From the NCBI GenBank assembly GCA_023229545.1, contig JALNZB010000018.1:11154-75153 (forward strand): a stretch of 64,000 bases of DNA, written 5' to 3'. The notes under the pieces were generated by a model that saw nothing but the letters and a program-made list of their open reading frames with translations, ran no database searches and was not told the DNA's origin. The first letter of the stretch is position 1; every line of letters begins with the position of its first letter. Source of the stretch: Sulfuritalea sp. (GTDB lineage Bacteria; Pseudomonadota; Gammaproteobacteria; Burkholderiales; Rhodocyclaceae). The position numbers and the translations under genes were made by a program. This document shows positions 7,471-15,386 of this stretch, piece after piece.

Positions 7471-10050
7471 ATGACCTCGTTCGCCAAAGAAACCCTGCCG
7501 ATCAGTCTCGAAGAGGAGATGCGCCACTCCTACCTCGATTACGCCATGAGCGTTATCGTCGGACGGGCGTTGCCGGACGTGCGGGATGGCTTGAAACCCG
7601 TGCATCGCCGGGTGCTTTTCGCGATGCATGAGCTTTCCAACGACTGGAACAAGGCTTACAAGAAGTCCGCCCGCATTGTCGGCGATGTGATCGGTAAATA
7701 TCACCCGCATGGCGACACGGCGGTGTACGACACCATCGTGCGCATGGCGCAGGATTTTTCGCTGCGTTACATGCTGGTCGATGGACAGGGTAACTTCGGC
7801 TCGGTTGACGGCGACAACGCGGCGGCCATGCGCTACACGGAAGTGCGCATGGCGCGTATCGGCCACGAGTTGCTGATCGACATCGACAAGGAAACCGTTG
7901 ATTTCGGGCCTAACTACGACGGCTCGGAGCAGGAACCGCTGATACTTCCGGCGCGCATCCCGAACCTGCTGATCAATGGATCCTCGGGTATTGCCGTCGG
8001 CATGGCGACCAACATTCCGCCGCACAACCTCAACGAGGTGGTGGATGCCTGCCTGGTTCTGCTCGGCAATCCGGAAACCACCATCGACGAACTGATCAAT
8101 ATCATTCCGGCGCCGGATTTTCCGACGGCCGGCTTGATCTACGGCGTTTCCGGCGTGCGCGACGGCTACCTGACCGGTCGCGGCCGGGTGGTGATGCGCG
8201 CGCGCACCCACATCGAGGATTTGCCGCGCAACGGGCGGCAGGCCATCGTGGTCGATGAACTGCCCTACCAGGTCAACAAGAAGACCTTGCAGGAAAAGAT
8301 CGCCGAACTGGTGCACGAGAAGAAGATCGATGGCATCGCCCATATCCAGGACGAGTCGGACAAATCGGGCATGCGCCTGGTGATCGAGCTGAAGAAGGGC
8401 GAAGTGCCAGAAGTGGTGTTGAATCACCTCTACAAGCAGACGCAGTTGCAGGATACCTTCGGCATGAACATGGTGGCGCTGGTCGATGGCCGCCCCCGGC
8501 TGCTCAACCTGAAGGACATGCTGCAATGCTTCCTCGCCCATCGGCGCGAGGTCATCACCCGGCGCACCGTGTTCGAACTGCGCAAGGCACGCGAACGCGG
8601 TCACATCCTCGAAGGCCTGGCCGTTGCGCTGTCCAATGTCGATGAGATCATCGCGCTGATAAAGGCCGCGCAAACGCCGGCGGAAGCCAAGCGCGGACTG
8701 ATGGCGCGCACCTGGCGGTCGACGCTGGTGGAAGGCATGCTGGCTCGCACTTCCGCCGAGTCCTCGCGCCCCGACGGTCTGGGCGCGGAGTTCGGCTTGT
8801 CGGCGCAAGGTTACCTGCTGTCCGATGCGCAGGCTCAGGCGATTCTCGAACTGCGCCTGCAGCGCCTGACCGGGCTGGAACAGGACAAGATCGTCGCCGA
8901 GTACAAGGAGGTGATGGATCAGATCGCCGACCTGCTCGACATCCTGGCCCGCCCCGAACGCATCACCACGATCATCGGCGACGAACTAGTGGCGGTAAAG
9001 GCGCAGTTCGGCGACGCGCGGCGTTCCGAAATCGTGTTGAGCACCGCCGACATCAATCTGGAAGACCTGATCGTCCGCGAAGACATGGTGGTCACGCTGT
9101 CCCACACCGGCTACATCAAGCGCCAACCCTTGGCCGACTATCGGGCGCAGCGGCGCGGCGGGCGCGGCAAGCAGGCGGCGGCGATCAAGGAGGATGATTT
9201 CGTCGACCGCCTGTTCGTCGCCAACACCCACGACTACATCCTGTGTTTTTCGAACCGTGGCCGCGTTTATTGGCTCAAGGTGTACGAAGCGCCGGAAGGC
9301 ACGCGCGCCTCGCGCGGCAAACCGATCATCAATCTCTTCCCGCTCCAGGAGGGCGAGAAGATCACCGCCGTCCTGCCAACGCCGACTTTTGACGAAGAGC
9401 ATTTCGTCTTCATGGCCACCTCCATGGGTACGGTGAAAAAGACCTCGCTGACCAACTTCGCCAATCCGCGCAAGGCGGGCATCATCGCCGTCGGGCTGGA
9501 CGACGGCGATCACCTGATCGGCGTCGCCATCACCAACGGCCAGTGCGATGTCATGCTGTTCTCGGATTCGGGCAAGGCCGTGCGCTTCGCCGAGGATGAT
9601 GTGCGCCCGATGGGCCGCGAAGCGCGCGGTGTGCGCGGCATGATGCTGGAAGACGAGCAGAACGTGATCTCCATGTTGGTGGCGGACAGCGAAGATTATG
9701 CGGTGCTGACCGCAACCGAAAACGGCTTCGGCAAACGTACGCCGATTGCCGAGTACACCCGCCACGGGCGTGGCACCAAGGGCATGATCGCCATCCAGAC
9801 TTCGGAGCGCAACGGCAAGGTGGTTGCCGCCGTGCTCGCCAGTCCGGGCGAAACGCGTGAAGAGATCATGCTGATCTCGACCGGCGGCGTGCTGATTCGC
9901 ACCCGGGTGACGGACATTCGCGTCATGGGTCGCTCGACCCAGGGCGTGACGCTGATCAATCTCGACGACGGCACCTATCTCGCCGGCCTCGAGAAAGTGG
10001 TTGAAACCGAAGAACTTGAAGAATCCGAAGAACCCGACCCAGAGGAGTAA
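7471..10050 (+). CDS. gyrA: DNA gyrase subunit A
   Basis: An 859-residue GyrA, which cuts and rejoins DNA in the A2B2 gyrase that introduces negative supercoils. The start reads MTSFAKETLPISLEEEMRHSYLDYAMSVIVGRALPDVRDGLKPVHRR. The catalytic Tyr lies in AAAMRYTEVRMA. The quinolone region reads HPHGDTAVYDTIVRMAQ, with wild-type-like Asp-Thr at the usual positions. The C-terminal pinwheel carries the GyrA box in RRGGRGKQ (about residue 560), and the tail is strongly acidic. It is the first gene of a long plus-strand run, and serC starts 8 bp downstream. Confidence 0.98.
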   Translation: MTSFAKETLPISLEEEMRHSYLDYAMSVIVGRALPDVRDGLKPVHRRVLFAMHELSNDWNKAYKKSARIVGDVIGKYHPHGDTAVYDTIVRMAQDFSLRYMLVDGQGNFGSVDGDNAAAMRYTEVRMARIGHELLIDIDKETVDFGPNYDGSEQEPLILPARIPNLLINGSSGIAVGMATNIPPHNLNEVVDACLVLLGNPETTIDELINIIPAPDFPTAGLIYGVSGVRDGYLTGRGRVVMRARTHIEDLPRNGRQAIVVDELPYQVNKKTLQEKIAELVHEKKIDGIAHIQDESDKSGMRLVIELKKGEVPEVVLNHLYKQTQLQDTFGMNMVALVDGRPRLLNLKDMLQCFLAHRREVITRRTVFELRKARERGHILEGLAVALSNVDEIIALIKAAQTPAEAKRGLMARTWRSTLVEGMLARTSAESSRPDGLGAEFGLSAQGYLLSDAQAQAILELRLQRLTGLEQDKIVAEYKEVMDQIADLLDILARPERITTIIGDELVAVKAQFGDARRSEIVLSTADINLEDLIVREDMVVTLSHTGYIKRQPLADYRAQRRGGRGKQAAAIKEDDFVDRLFVANTHDYILCFSNRGRVYWLKVYEAPEGTRASRGKPIINLFPLQEGEKITAVLPTPTFDEEHFVFMATSMGTVKKTSLTNFANPRKAGIIAVGLDDGDHLIGVAITNGQCDVMLFSDSGKAVRFAEDDVRPMGREARGVRGMMLEDEQNVISMLVADSEDYAVLTATENGFGKRTPIAEYTRHGRGTKGMIAIQTSERNGKVVAAVLASPGETREEIMLISTGGVLIRTRVTDIRVMGRSTQGVTLINLDDGTYLAGLEKVVETEELEESEEPDPEE

Positions 10051-10058
10051 CAAAAATC

Positions 10059-11141
10059 ATGGCACGTGTTTTCAATTTCAGCGCAGGACCGGCCGCCTTG
10101 CCCGAGGCCGTCCTCAAACAGGCGGCGGACGAAATGCTCGACTGGCACGGCAGCGGCCAGTCGGTGATGGAGATGAGCCATCGCGGCAAGGAATACATGG
10201 CTATCCACGCCCAGGCAGAAGCGGATCTGCGCGAACTGATGAACATTCCCGCCAACTACAAGGTGCTGTTCCTGCAAGGCGGCGCGACATTGCAGTTCGA
10301 GATGATTCCGATGAATCTGCTCGCCGGCAAGGCCAGCGCAGACTATGTGCATACCGGCGAATGGGCCAAGAAGGCCATCAAGGCCGCCAAGAACTTCGGC
10401 AAGGTCAATGTCGTCGCCAGCAGCGAGGACGGCAAGTTCACCTACGCCCCGGCGCAGCAGGACTGGAAGCTCGACAAGGATGCGGCCTATGTGCATTACA
10501 CCGCCAATGAAACCATCGGCGGCGTCGAATTCCACTGGACGCCCGCCACTGGCGACGTGCCGCTGGTGTCCGACATGTCCTCGAACATTCTTTCCAAGCC
10601 GATCGATGTCAGCAAGTACGGCCTGATCTACGCCGGCGCGCAGAAGAACATCGGCCCGGCGGGTCTGTGCATTGTCATCATTCGCGATGACCTGATCGGC
10701 AAGGGCGTGCCAACCCCGCAAACCATGCTCGACTACAAGACCCACGCCGACGCCGACTCGATGTACAACACGCCGCCGACCTATGGCATCTACATTGCTG
10801 GCCTGGTGTTCCAGGCGCTCAAGCAGCAGGGCGGTCTGGCCGCCATCGAGAAACAGAACATCGAGAAGGCAGCAATGCTGTACGACTATCTCGACGGGTC
10901 GAGTTTCTACGCCAATCCGGTGCGCAAGGAAGACCGTTCGCGGATGAACGTGCCCTTCACGCTCAAGGATGCCGCGCTGGACGAGGAATTCCTCAAGGGC
11001 GCCAAGGCCAGGGGCATGGTGCAACTCAAGGGGCACCGCTCGGTGGGCGGCATGCGCGCTTCCATCTACAACGCCATGCCTGTTGCCGGCGTCGCCGCAC
11101 TGGTGGCTTACATGAAAGAATTCGAGGCAAAAAATGGCTAA
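10059..11141 (+). CDS. serC: Phosphoserine aminotransferase
   Basis: A 360-residue PLP enzyme that makes 3-phosphoserine from 3-phosphohydroxypyruvate and also acts in pyridoxine synthesis. The N-terminus MARVFNFSAGPAALP and the segment YGLIYAGAQKNIGPAGLC, with the PLP-binding Lys, are typical. The length matches the family. It follows gyrA by 8 bp and overlaps the next dehydrogenase by 8 bp. This gyrA-serC-pheA order is a well-known betaproteobacterial and pseudomonad supra-operon. Confidence 0.97.
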   Translation: MARVFNFSAGPAALPEAVLKQAADEMLDWHGSGQSVMEMSHRGKEYMAIHAQAEADLRELMNIPANYKVLFLQGGATLQFEMIPMNLLAGKASADYVHTGEWAKKAIKAAKNFGKVNVVASSEDGKFTYAPAQQDWKLDKDAAYVHYTANETIGGVEFHWTPATGDVPLVSDMSSNILSKPIDVSKYGLIYAGAQKNIGPAGLCIVIIRDDLIGKGVPTPQTMLDYKTHADADSMYNTPPTYGIYIAGLVFQALKQQGGLAAIEKQNIEKAAMLYDYLDGSSFYANPVRKEDRSRMNVPFTLKDAALDEEFLKGAKARGMVQLKGHRSVGGMRASIYNAMPVAGVAALVAYMKEFEAKNG

Positions 11142-12318
11142 ATCATTCAACGTCCTGGTTCTCAACGCCATCTCCCAGAATGGCCTGAAACGGCTGCCGG
11201 CGGAAGGCTATACGGTCGGCAAGGAGATCGCCCAGCCGGACGCCGTGATGGTGCGCTCGGCCGACATGCATTCGATGGACATTCCGAAGTCGGTGCTGGC
11301 CATCGGTCGCGCCGGTTCCGGCACCAACAACATTCCGGTCAAGGCCATGTCGGCGCGTGGCGTGCCGGTGTTCAATGCACCGGGCGCCAATGCCAACGCG
11401 GTCAAGGAACTGGTGGTCGCCGGCATGTTGCTGTCGGCGCGCAATATCGGCGACGCGATGAAGTTCGTTTCCGCGCTCGACCCAGCGGACCCGACCATGG
11501 AAAAAAAGGTCGAGGACGGCAAGAAAAAGTATGCCGGCTATGAACTGGCGGGGCATACGCTGGGCGTGATCGGCCTCGGCAAGATCGGCTGTCTGGTGGC
11601 CGACGTGGCGATCAAGCTGGGCATGAACGTGCTCGGCTACGATCCCGAGATCACCGTCGATGCCGCCTGGAGCCTGCCTTCGCAGGTGAAAAAGGCCCAC
11701 AGCGCGGCCGAGGTGCTGAAGAATTCCAACTTCATCTCGATGCATGTGCCGCTGGTTGATGCCACGCGCAAGATGATCAATACGGAAATGCTGGCGCACG
11801 CCAGGCATGGCGCCGTGTTGATGAACTTCTCCCGCGAAGGTGTGGTCGATGAGGCTGCGGTGCTTGCCGCGCTCGAAGCCAAGAAGATCGCCGCCTACGT
11901 CTGCGATTTTCCCAGCGCGCAGGTCAACAATCATCCGCACGTCATTGCCCTGCCGCATCTGGGCGCCTCAACCCGCGAGGCGGAGGAGAACTGCGCGGTG
12001 ATGGTCGCCGACCAGTTGCGCGAGTATCTGGAGCATGGCAACGTGCAGAACGCAGTGAACTTCCCCAACGTGGTGATGCCTCGCGAATCGAACTTCCGCA
12101 TCGCCGTCGCCAATTCCAATGTGCCCAACATGCTCGGGCAGATCTCGACCGCCATGGCCCAGGCCGGCCTGAACATCAGCAACATGATGAACAAGTCAAA
12201 AGGCGACGTTGCCTACACCCTGGTCGATGTTGACAGCAAGGTGCCGAAAAAGGTGATCGATTCCATCGCCGCGATTGCGGGTGTGCTGGCCGTTCGGTAT
12301 CTGCCGCTGGAGAGCTGA
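11134..12318 (+). CDS. serA: D-3-phosphoglycerate dehydrogenase, ACT-domain form
   Basis: A 394-residue NAD-dependent D-2-hydroxyacid dehydrogenase. The Rossmann motif is in LGVIGLGKIGCLVADVA, and the catalytic Arg and Glu lie in GRAGSGTNNI and its downstream loop; the His region is LPHLGASTREAEENC. The C-terminal ACT domain (from about residue 320) suggests serine feedback. The position directly after serC, with an 8-bp overlap, makes phosphoglycerate oxidation, the first serine step, the best role. The pairing of serC and serA inside the aromatic operon places two consecutive steps of serine synthesis together. Confidence 0.92.
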   Translation: MAKSFNVLVLNAISQNGLKRLPAEGYTVGKEIAQPDAVMVRSADMHSMDIPKSVLAIGRAGSGTNNIPVKAMSARGVPVFNAPGANANAVKELVVAGMLLSARNIGDAMKFVSALDPADPTMEKKVEDGKKKYAGYELAGHTLGVIGLGKIGCLVADVAIKLGMNVLGYDPEITVDAAWSLPSQVKKAHSAAEVLKNSNFISMHVPLVDATRKMINTEMLAHARHGAVLMNFSREGVVDEAAVLAALEAKKIAAYVCDFPSAQVNNHPHVIALPHLGASTREAEENCAVMVADQLREYLEHGNVQNAVNFPNVVMPRESNFRIAVANSNVPNMLGQISTAMAQAGLNISNMMNKSKGDVAYTLVDVDSKVPKKVIDSIAAIAGVLAVRYLPLES

Positions 12319-12320
12319 GC

Positions 12321-13403
12321 GTGGCCGACGATGCGCAAGAGTTGGGTAGTCTGCGCGACGGGATCGACGCGATAGATGACGAGTTGCTGCGTCTGGTCAA
12401 CGAGCGGGCCAAACTCGCGCATCGCATAGGCGAAATCAAGCACGGCAACATCTACCGACCGGAACGCGAAGCTCAGGTGCTGCGCCGGGTGGCCGAGAAG
12501 AATCCCGGCCCGTTGTCCGCCGCCGCCGCTCAGCGCATCGTGCGCGAAGTCATGTCGGCCTGTCTGGCGCTGGAACAGCCCTTGACCATTGCCTATCTGG
12601 GTCCGGCCGGCACCTATTCCGAAGCGGCGGCGCGCAAGCATTTTGGCGCCGCGCCGACGCTGTTGCCGTGCCCAGCCATCGATGACGTGTTCCGCGCGAT
12701 CGAATCCGGCAACGCGCATTACGGCGTGGTGCCGATCGAGAATTCGACCGAGGGCGCAATCGGGCGCTCGCTCGATTTGCTGCTGTCCTCGCCCTTGCAG
12801 ATTTGCGGCGAGATCAACCTGCCGATTCATCACAACCTTATGTCGCGTTGCGCCGCGTTGGCCGATGTGACCCGCGTTTATTCACACTCGCAGTCGCTGG
12901 GGCAGTGCCACGAGTGGCTCAACCGCAATTTGCCGCATGCGCCGCGCGTGGCGGTGGCCAGCAACGCCGAAGCGGCGCGCCTGGCGGCGGAGGAAGCCGG
13001 CGCCGCCGCCGTGGCTGGCGACGCGGCGGCCGAACTCTACGCCTTGCCGATTCTGGCCGCCAACATCGAGGACGACCCGAACAACACCACGCGATTCGTG
13101 ATTGTCTCCGAGCATGATGCGGGAATATCCGGGGCGGATCGCACCTCGCTGGTCTGTTCGGCGCAAAACCGGCCGGGCGCGGTGTATCAGCTTCTGGCGC
13201 CGTTCGCCGACAACGGCGTATCCATGAGCCGGCTGGAATCCCGTCCGGCGCGCGGCTTCGGCGGCAGTCGTTGGGAATACGTGTTTTACATCGACATCGA
13301 AGGACATCGCAGCGAGCCGGCGGTCGCCCGCGCGCTGGAGGAACTTCGCCGTCGCGCCGGATTCGTCAAGGAACTGGGTTCCTATCCCAAAGCCGTTTGC
13401 TGA
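12321..13403 (+). CDS. pheA: Bifunctional chorismate mutase / prephenate dehydratase
   Basis: A 360-residue P-protein that turns chorismate into phenylpyruvate. The chorismate mutase domain (about 1-90) shows LRDGIDAIDDELLRLVNERA. The dehydratase (about 95-275) begins IAYLGPAGTYSEAAARKHFG and contains PIENSTEGAI. The ACT domain (about 280-355) with SRLESRPARG senses phenylalanine. The start codon is GTG, 2 bp after the serA stop. The product goes to the aminotransferase encoded next. Confidence 0.96.
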   Translation: MADDAQELGSLRDGIDAIDDELLRLVNERAKLAHRIGEIKHGNIYRPEREAQVLRRVAEKNPGPLSAAAAQRIVREVMSACLALEQPLTIAYLGPAGTYSEAAARKHFGAAPTLLPCPAIDDVFRAIESGNAHYGVVPIENSTEGAIGRSLDLLLSSPLQICGEINLPIHHNLMSRCAALADVTRVYSHSQSLGQCHEWLNRNLPHAPRVAVASNAEAARLAAEEAGAAAVAGDAAAELYALPILAANIEDDPNNTTRFVIVSEHDAGISGADRTSLVCSAQNRPGAVYQLLAPFADNGVSMSRLESRPARGFGGSRWEYVFYIDIEGHRSEPAVARALEELRRRAGFVKELGSYPKAVC

Positions 13404-13413
13404 CATCCAGACC

Positions 13414-14508
13414 ATGAGCATCGCCCTGCGCGCACCGTCCTACATTCGCGCCATTTCGCCGTATGTCCCCGGCAAGCCAATCACCGAACTGGCTCGCCAG
13501 ATGGGCATCGCGGTGGAGAAGATCGTCAAGCTGGCCTCCAACGAAAACCCGCGTGGCATGAGCCCGAAGGCGCGCAAGGCTGTCGAGGCGGCGCTGGCCG
13601 GCGCGGAGCGCTATCCGGACCAGTTCGACCTGATCGCGGCGCTGGCCGAACGGCACGGCGTTGCCGCCGAACAGGTGGTGCTCGGCAACGGCTCGAACGA
13701 CGTGCTCGACATGGCCGCCCGCGTTTTTCTGGCGCCGGGGCGTTCCGCCGTCTTCTCGCAACATGCGTTCGCCGTCTATCCGCTGGCGACGATGTCCGCC
13801 GGCGCAGAATGCATCGTCGCGCCCGCCAGACACTACGGCCACGATCCGGCGGCCATGCTCGCGGCTATTCGTCCGGATACGCATCTGGTCTGGATCGCCA
13901 ACCCCAACAACCCGACCGGCAACTTCCTGCCGCAAGCCGAGTTGCGGGCCTTCATCGAGAAGATTCCGCCGCATGTCGCGGTCGTGCTCGACGAGGCCTA
14001 CACCGAGTATCTGGCGCCGACCGACCGCGCCGACGCGGTGGCCTGGATCGGCGACATCCCCAATCTGATCGTTACCCGCACCTTCTCGAAGATCTATGGT
14101 CTGGCCGGTCTGCGTGTCGGTTACGGTGTAGCGCGGGCGGAAGTGGCAGATCTGCTGAATCGCGTGCGGCAACCATTCAACGTGAATAATCTGGCGCTGG
14201 CCGGCGCCCTGGCGGCCCTCGACGATCACGTTTTCGTCGCCGACAGTTTCGATCTGAACCGGCGCGGCATGGAACAGATCGTCGCCGGCCTGAAACACCT
14301 TGGCCTCGACCACATTCCCTCTCACGGCAATTTCGTCACCGTCGCCGTGGCGGATGGCGCGGCGGTGAACCACAAGTTGCTGCAACAAGGCGTCATCGTG
14401 CGCCCCATCGGCGGCTATGGCCTGCCCAATCATCTGCGGGTGACCATCGGCCTCGAAGCAGAAAACCTGCGCTTCCTCGAAGCGCTCGACAAGGCTTTGC
14501 GCGCCTGA
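13414..14508 (+). CDS. hisC: Histidinol-phosphate / aromatic aminotransferase
   Basis: A 364-residue class I/II PLP aminotransferase of the HisC type. The PLP Lys is in TRTFSKIYGLAGLRVGYG, the cofactor Asp in VVLDEAYTEY, and NPNNPTGNF is also conserved. Its place between pheA and tyrA suggests that it transaminates aromatic keto acids as well as, or instead of, imidazole-acetol phosphate; a dedicated his-operon copy may exist elsewhere. The stop codon overlaps the tyrA start (TGATG). Confidence 0.93.
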   Translation: MSIALRAPSYIRAISPYVPGKPITELARQMGIAVEKIVKLASNENPRGMSPKARKAVEAALAGAERYPDQFDLIAALAERHGVAAEQVVLGNGSNDVLDMAARVFLAPGRSAVFSQHAFAVYPLATMSAGAECIVAPARHYGHDPAAMLAAIRPDTHLVWIANPNNPTGNFLPQAELRAFIEKIPPHVAVVLDEAYTEYLAPTDRADAVAWIGDIPNLIVTRTFSKIYGLAGLRVGYGVARAEVADLLNRVRQPFNVNNLALAGALAALDDHVFVADSFDLNRRGMEQIVAGLKHLGLDHIPSHGNFVTVAVADGAAVNHKLLQQGVIVRPIGGYGLPNHLRVTIGLEAENLRFLEALDKALRA

Positions 14509-15386
14509 TGCTGAACAAGGTGGTCATCTGCGGTGTCGGCCTCATCGGCGGTTCATTCGCGCTGGGATTGAAGGCGGCCGGCGCCGTCGGCGAAATAGTC
14601 GGTCTTGGCCGCACGGCGGCGCCGCTCGAAGAAGCCAAGCGTCTCGGCGTGATCGACCGCATCGCCAGCGATTGGGCGGATGCCTTGCACGGCGCCGATC
14701 TGGTTCTGCTGGCCATGCCGGTCGGGCAGATGGCGCCGGTGCTCGTCGCCATGGCGACGCATCTGTCGCCCGAAACCGTCGTGACGGATGGCGGCAGCAC
14801 GAAGTCCGATGTGGTCGCGGCGGCTCGCGCGGCCCTCGGCGAAAAAGTCAGGCAGTTCGTTCCCGGCCACCCGATTGCCGGCGCGGAAAAAAGCGGCGTA
14901 GCGGCGGCGCAGGCGAATCTTTATGCCGATAAACGCGTGGTGCTGACCCCGCTCGCGGAAAACGCGGCAGCCAGCGTCGCGCGCGTGCAAGGCGCATGGG
15001 AAGCCTGCGGCGCCAGGGTTTCGCAACTCGCGGCGGAAGATCATGACCGTGTCTTTGCCGCCGTCAGCCATCTGCCGCACCTGCTGGCCTTCGCCCTGGT
15101 GCATGATTTTGCCCAGCGCCCCAACTCGGATCAGTTGTTCGGTTTCGCCGCCGGCGGTTTCCGCGATTTCACGCGCATCGCCAGTAGCCATCCGGAAATG
15201 TGGCGCGACATCTGCATCGCCAATCGTCATGCCTTGTTGCTCGAACTCGATGCCTACATGGTCGAACTGATGCGCACCCGCGTGCTGCTCGCCGGGGGCG
15301 ATGCGGCAGGCCTGGAAGCCCTGTTTTCGACCGCCCGTGCGCGCCGCGACGCCTGGCTGGACTCGCTGCCGTCGTCGGGTGAATGA
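14508..15386 (+). CDS. tyrA: Prephenate dehydrogenase
   Basis: A 292-residue NAD(P)-dependent enzyme of tyrosine synthesis. The Rossmann motif is VVICGVGLIGGSFALGL at the N-terminus, and DGGSTKSDVV and PGHPIAGAEKSG are conserved substrate-site segments. It converts prephenate or arogenate into the tyrosine precursor. The start overlaps hisC, and the last 4 bp overlap the next gene (ATGA), so translation is coupled along pheA-hisC-tyrA-aroA. Confidence 0.96.
   Translation: MLNKVVICGVGLIGGSFALGLKAAGAVGEIVGLGRTAAPLEEAKRLGVIDRIASDWADALHGADLVLLAMPVGQMAPVLVAMATHLSPETVVTDGGSTKSDVVAAARAALGEKVRQFVPGHPIAGAEKSGVAAAQANLYADKRVVLTPLAENAAASVARVQGAWEACGARVSQLAAEDHDRVFAAVSHLPHLLAFALVHDFAQRPNSDQLFGFAAGGFRDFTRIASSHPEMWRDICIANRHALLLELDAYMVELMRTRVLLAGGDAAGLEALFSTARARRDAWLDSLPSSGE

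Noticed and set aside
7402..8808. Long open frame on the minus strand opposite gyrA
   Set aside because: It is a shadow of gyrA caused by high GC at codon position three; its product is rich in His, Gln and Arg and has no family features. The same holds for long antisense frames opposite serC, rpsA, ppdK, the FAD oxidase and moeA.
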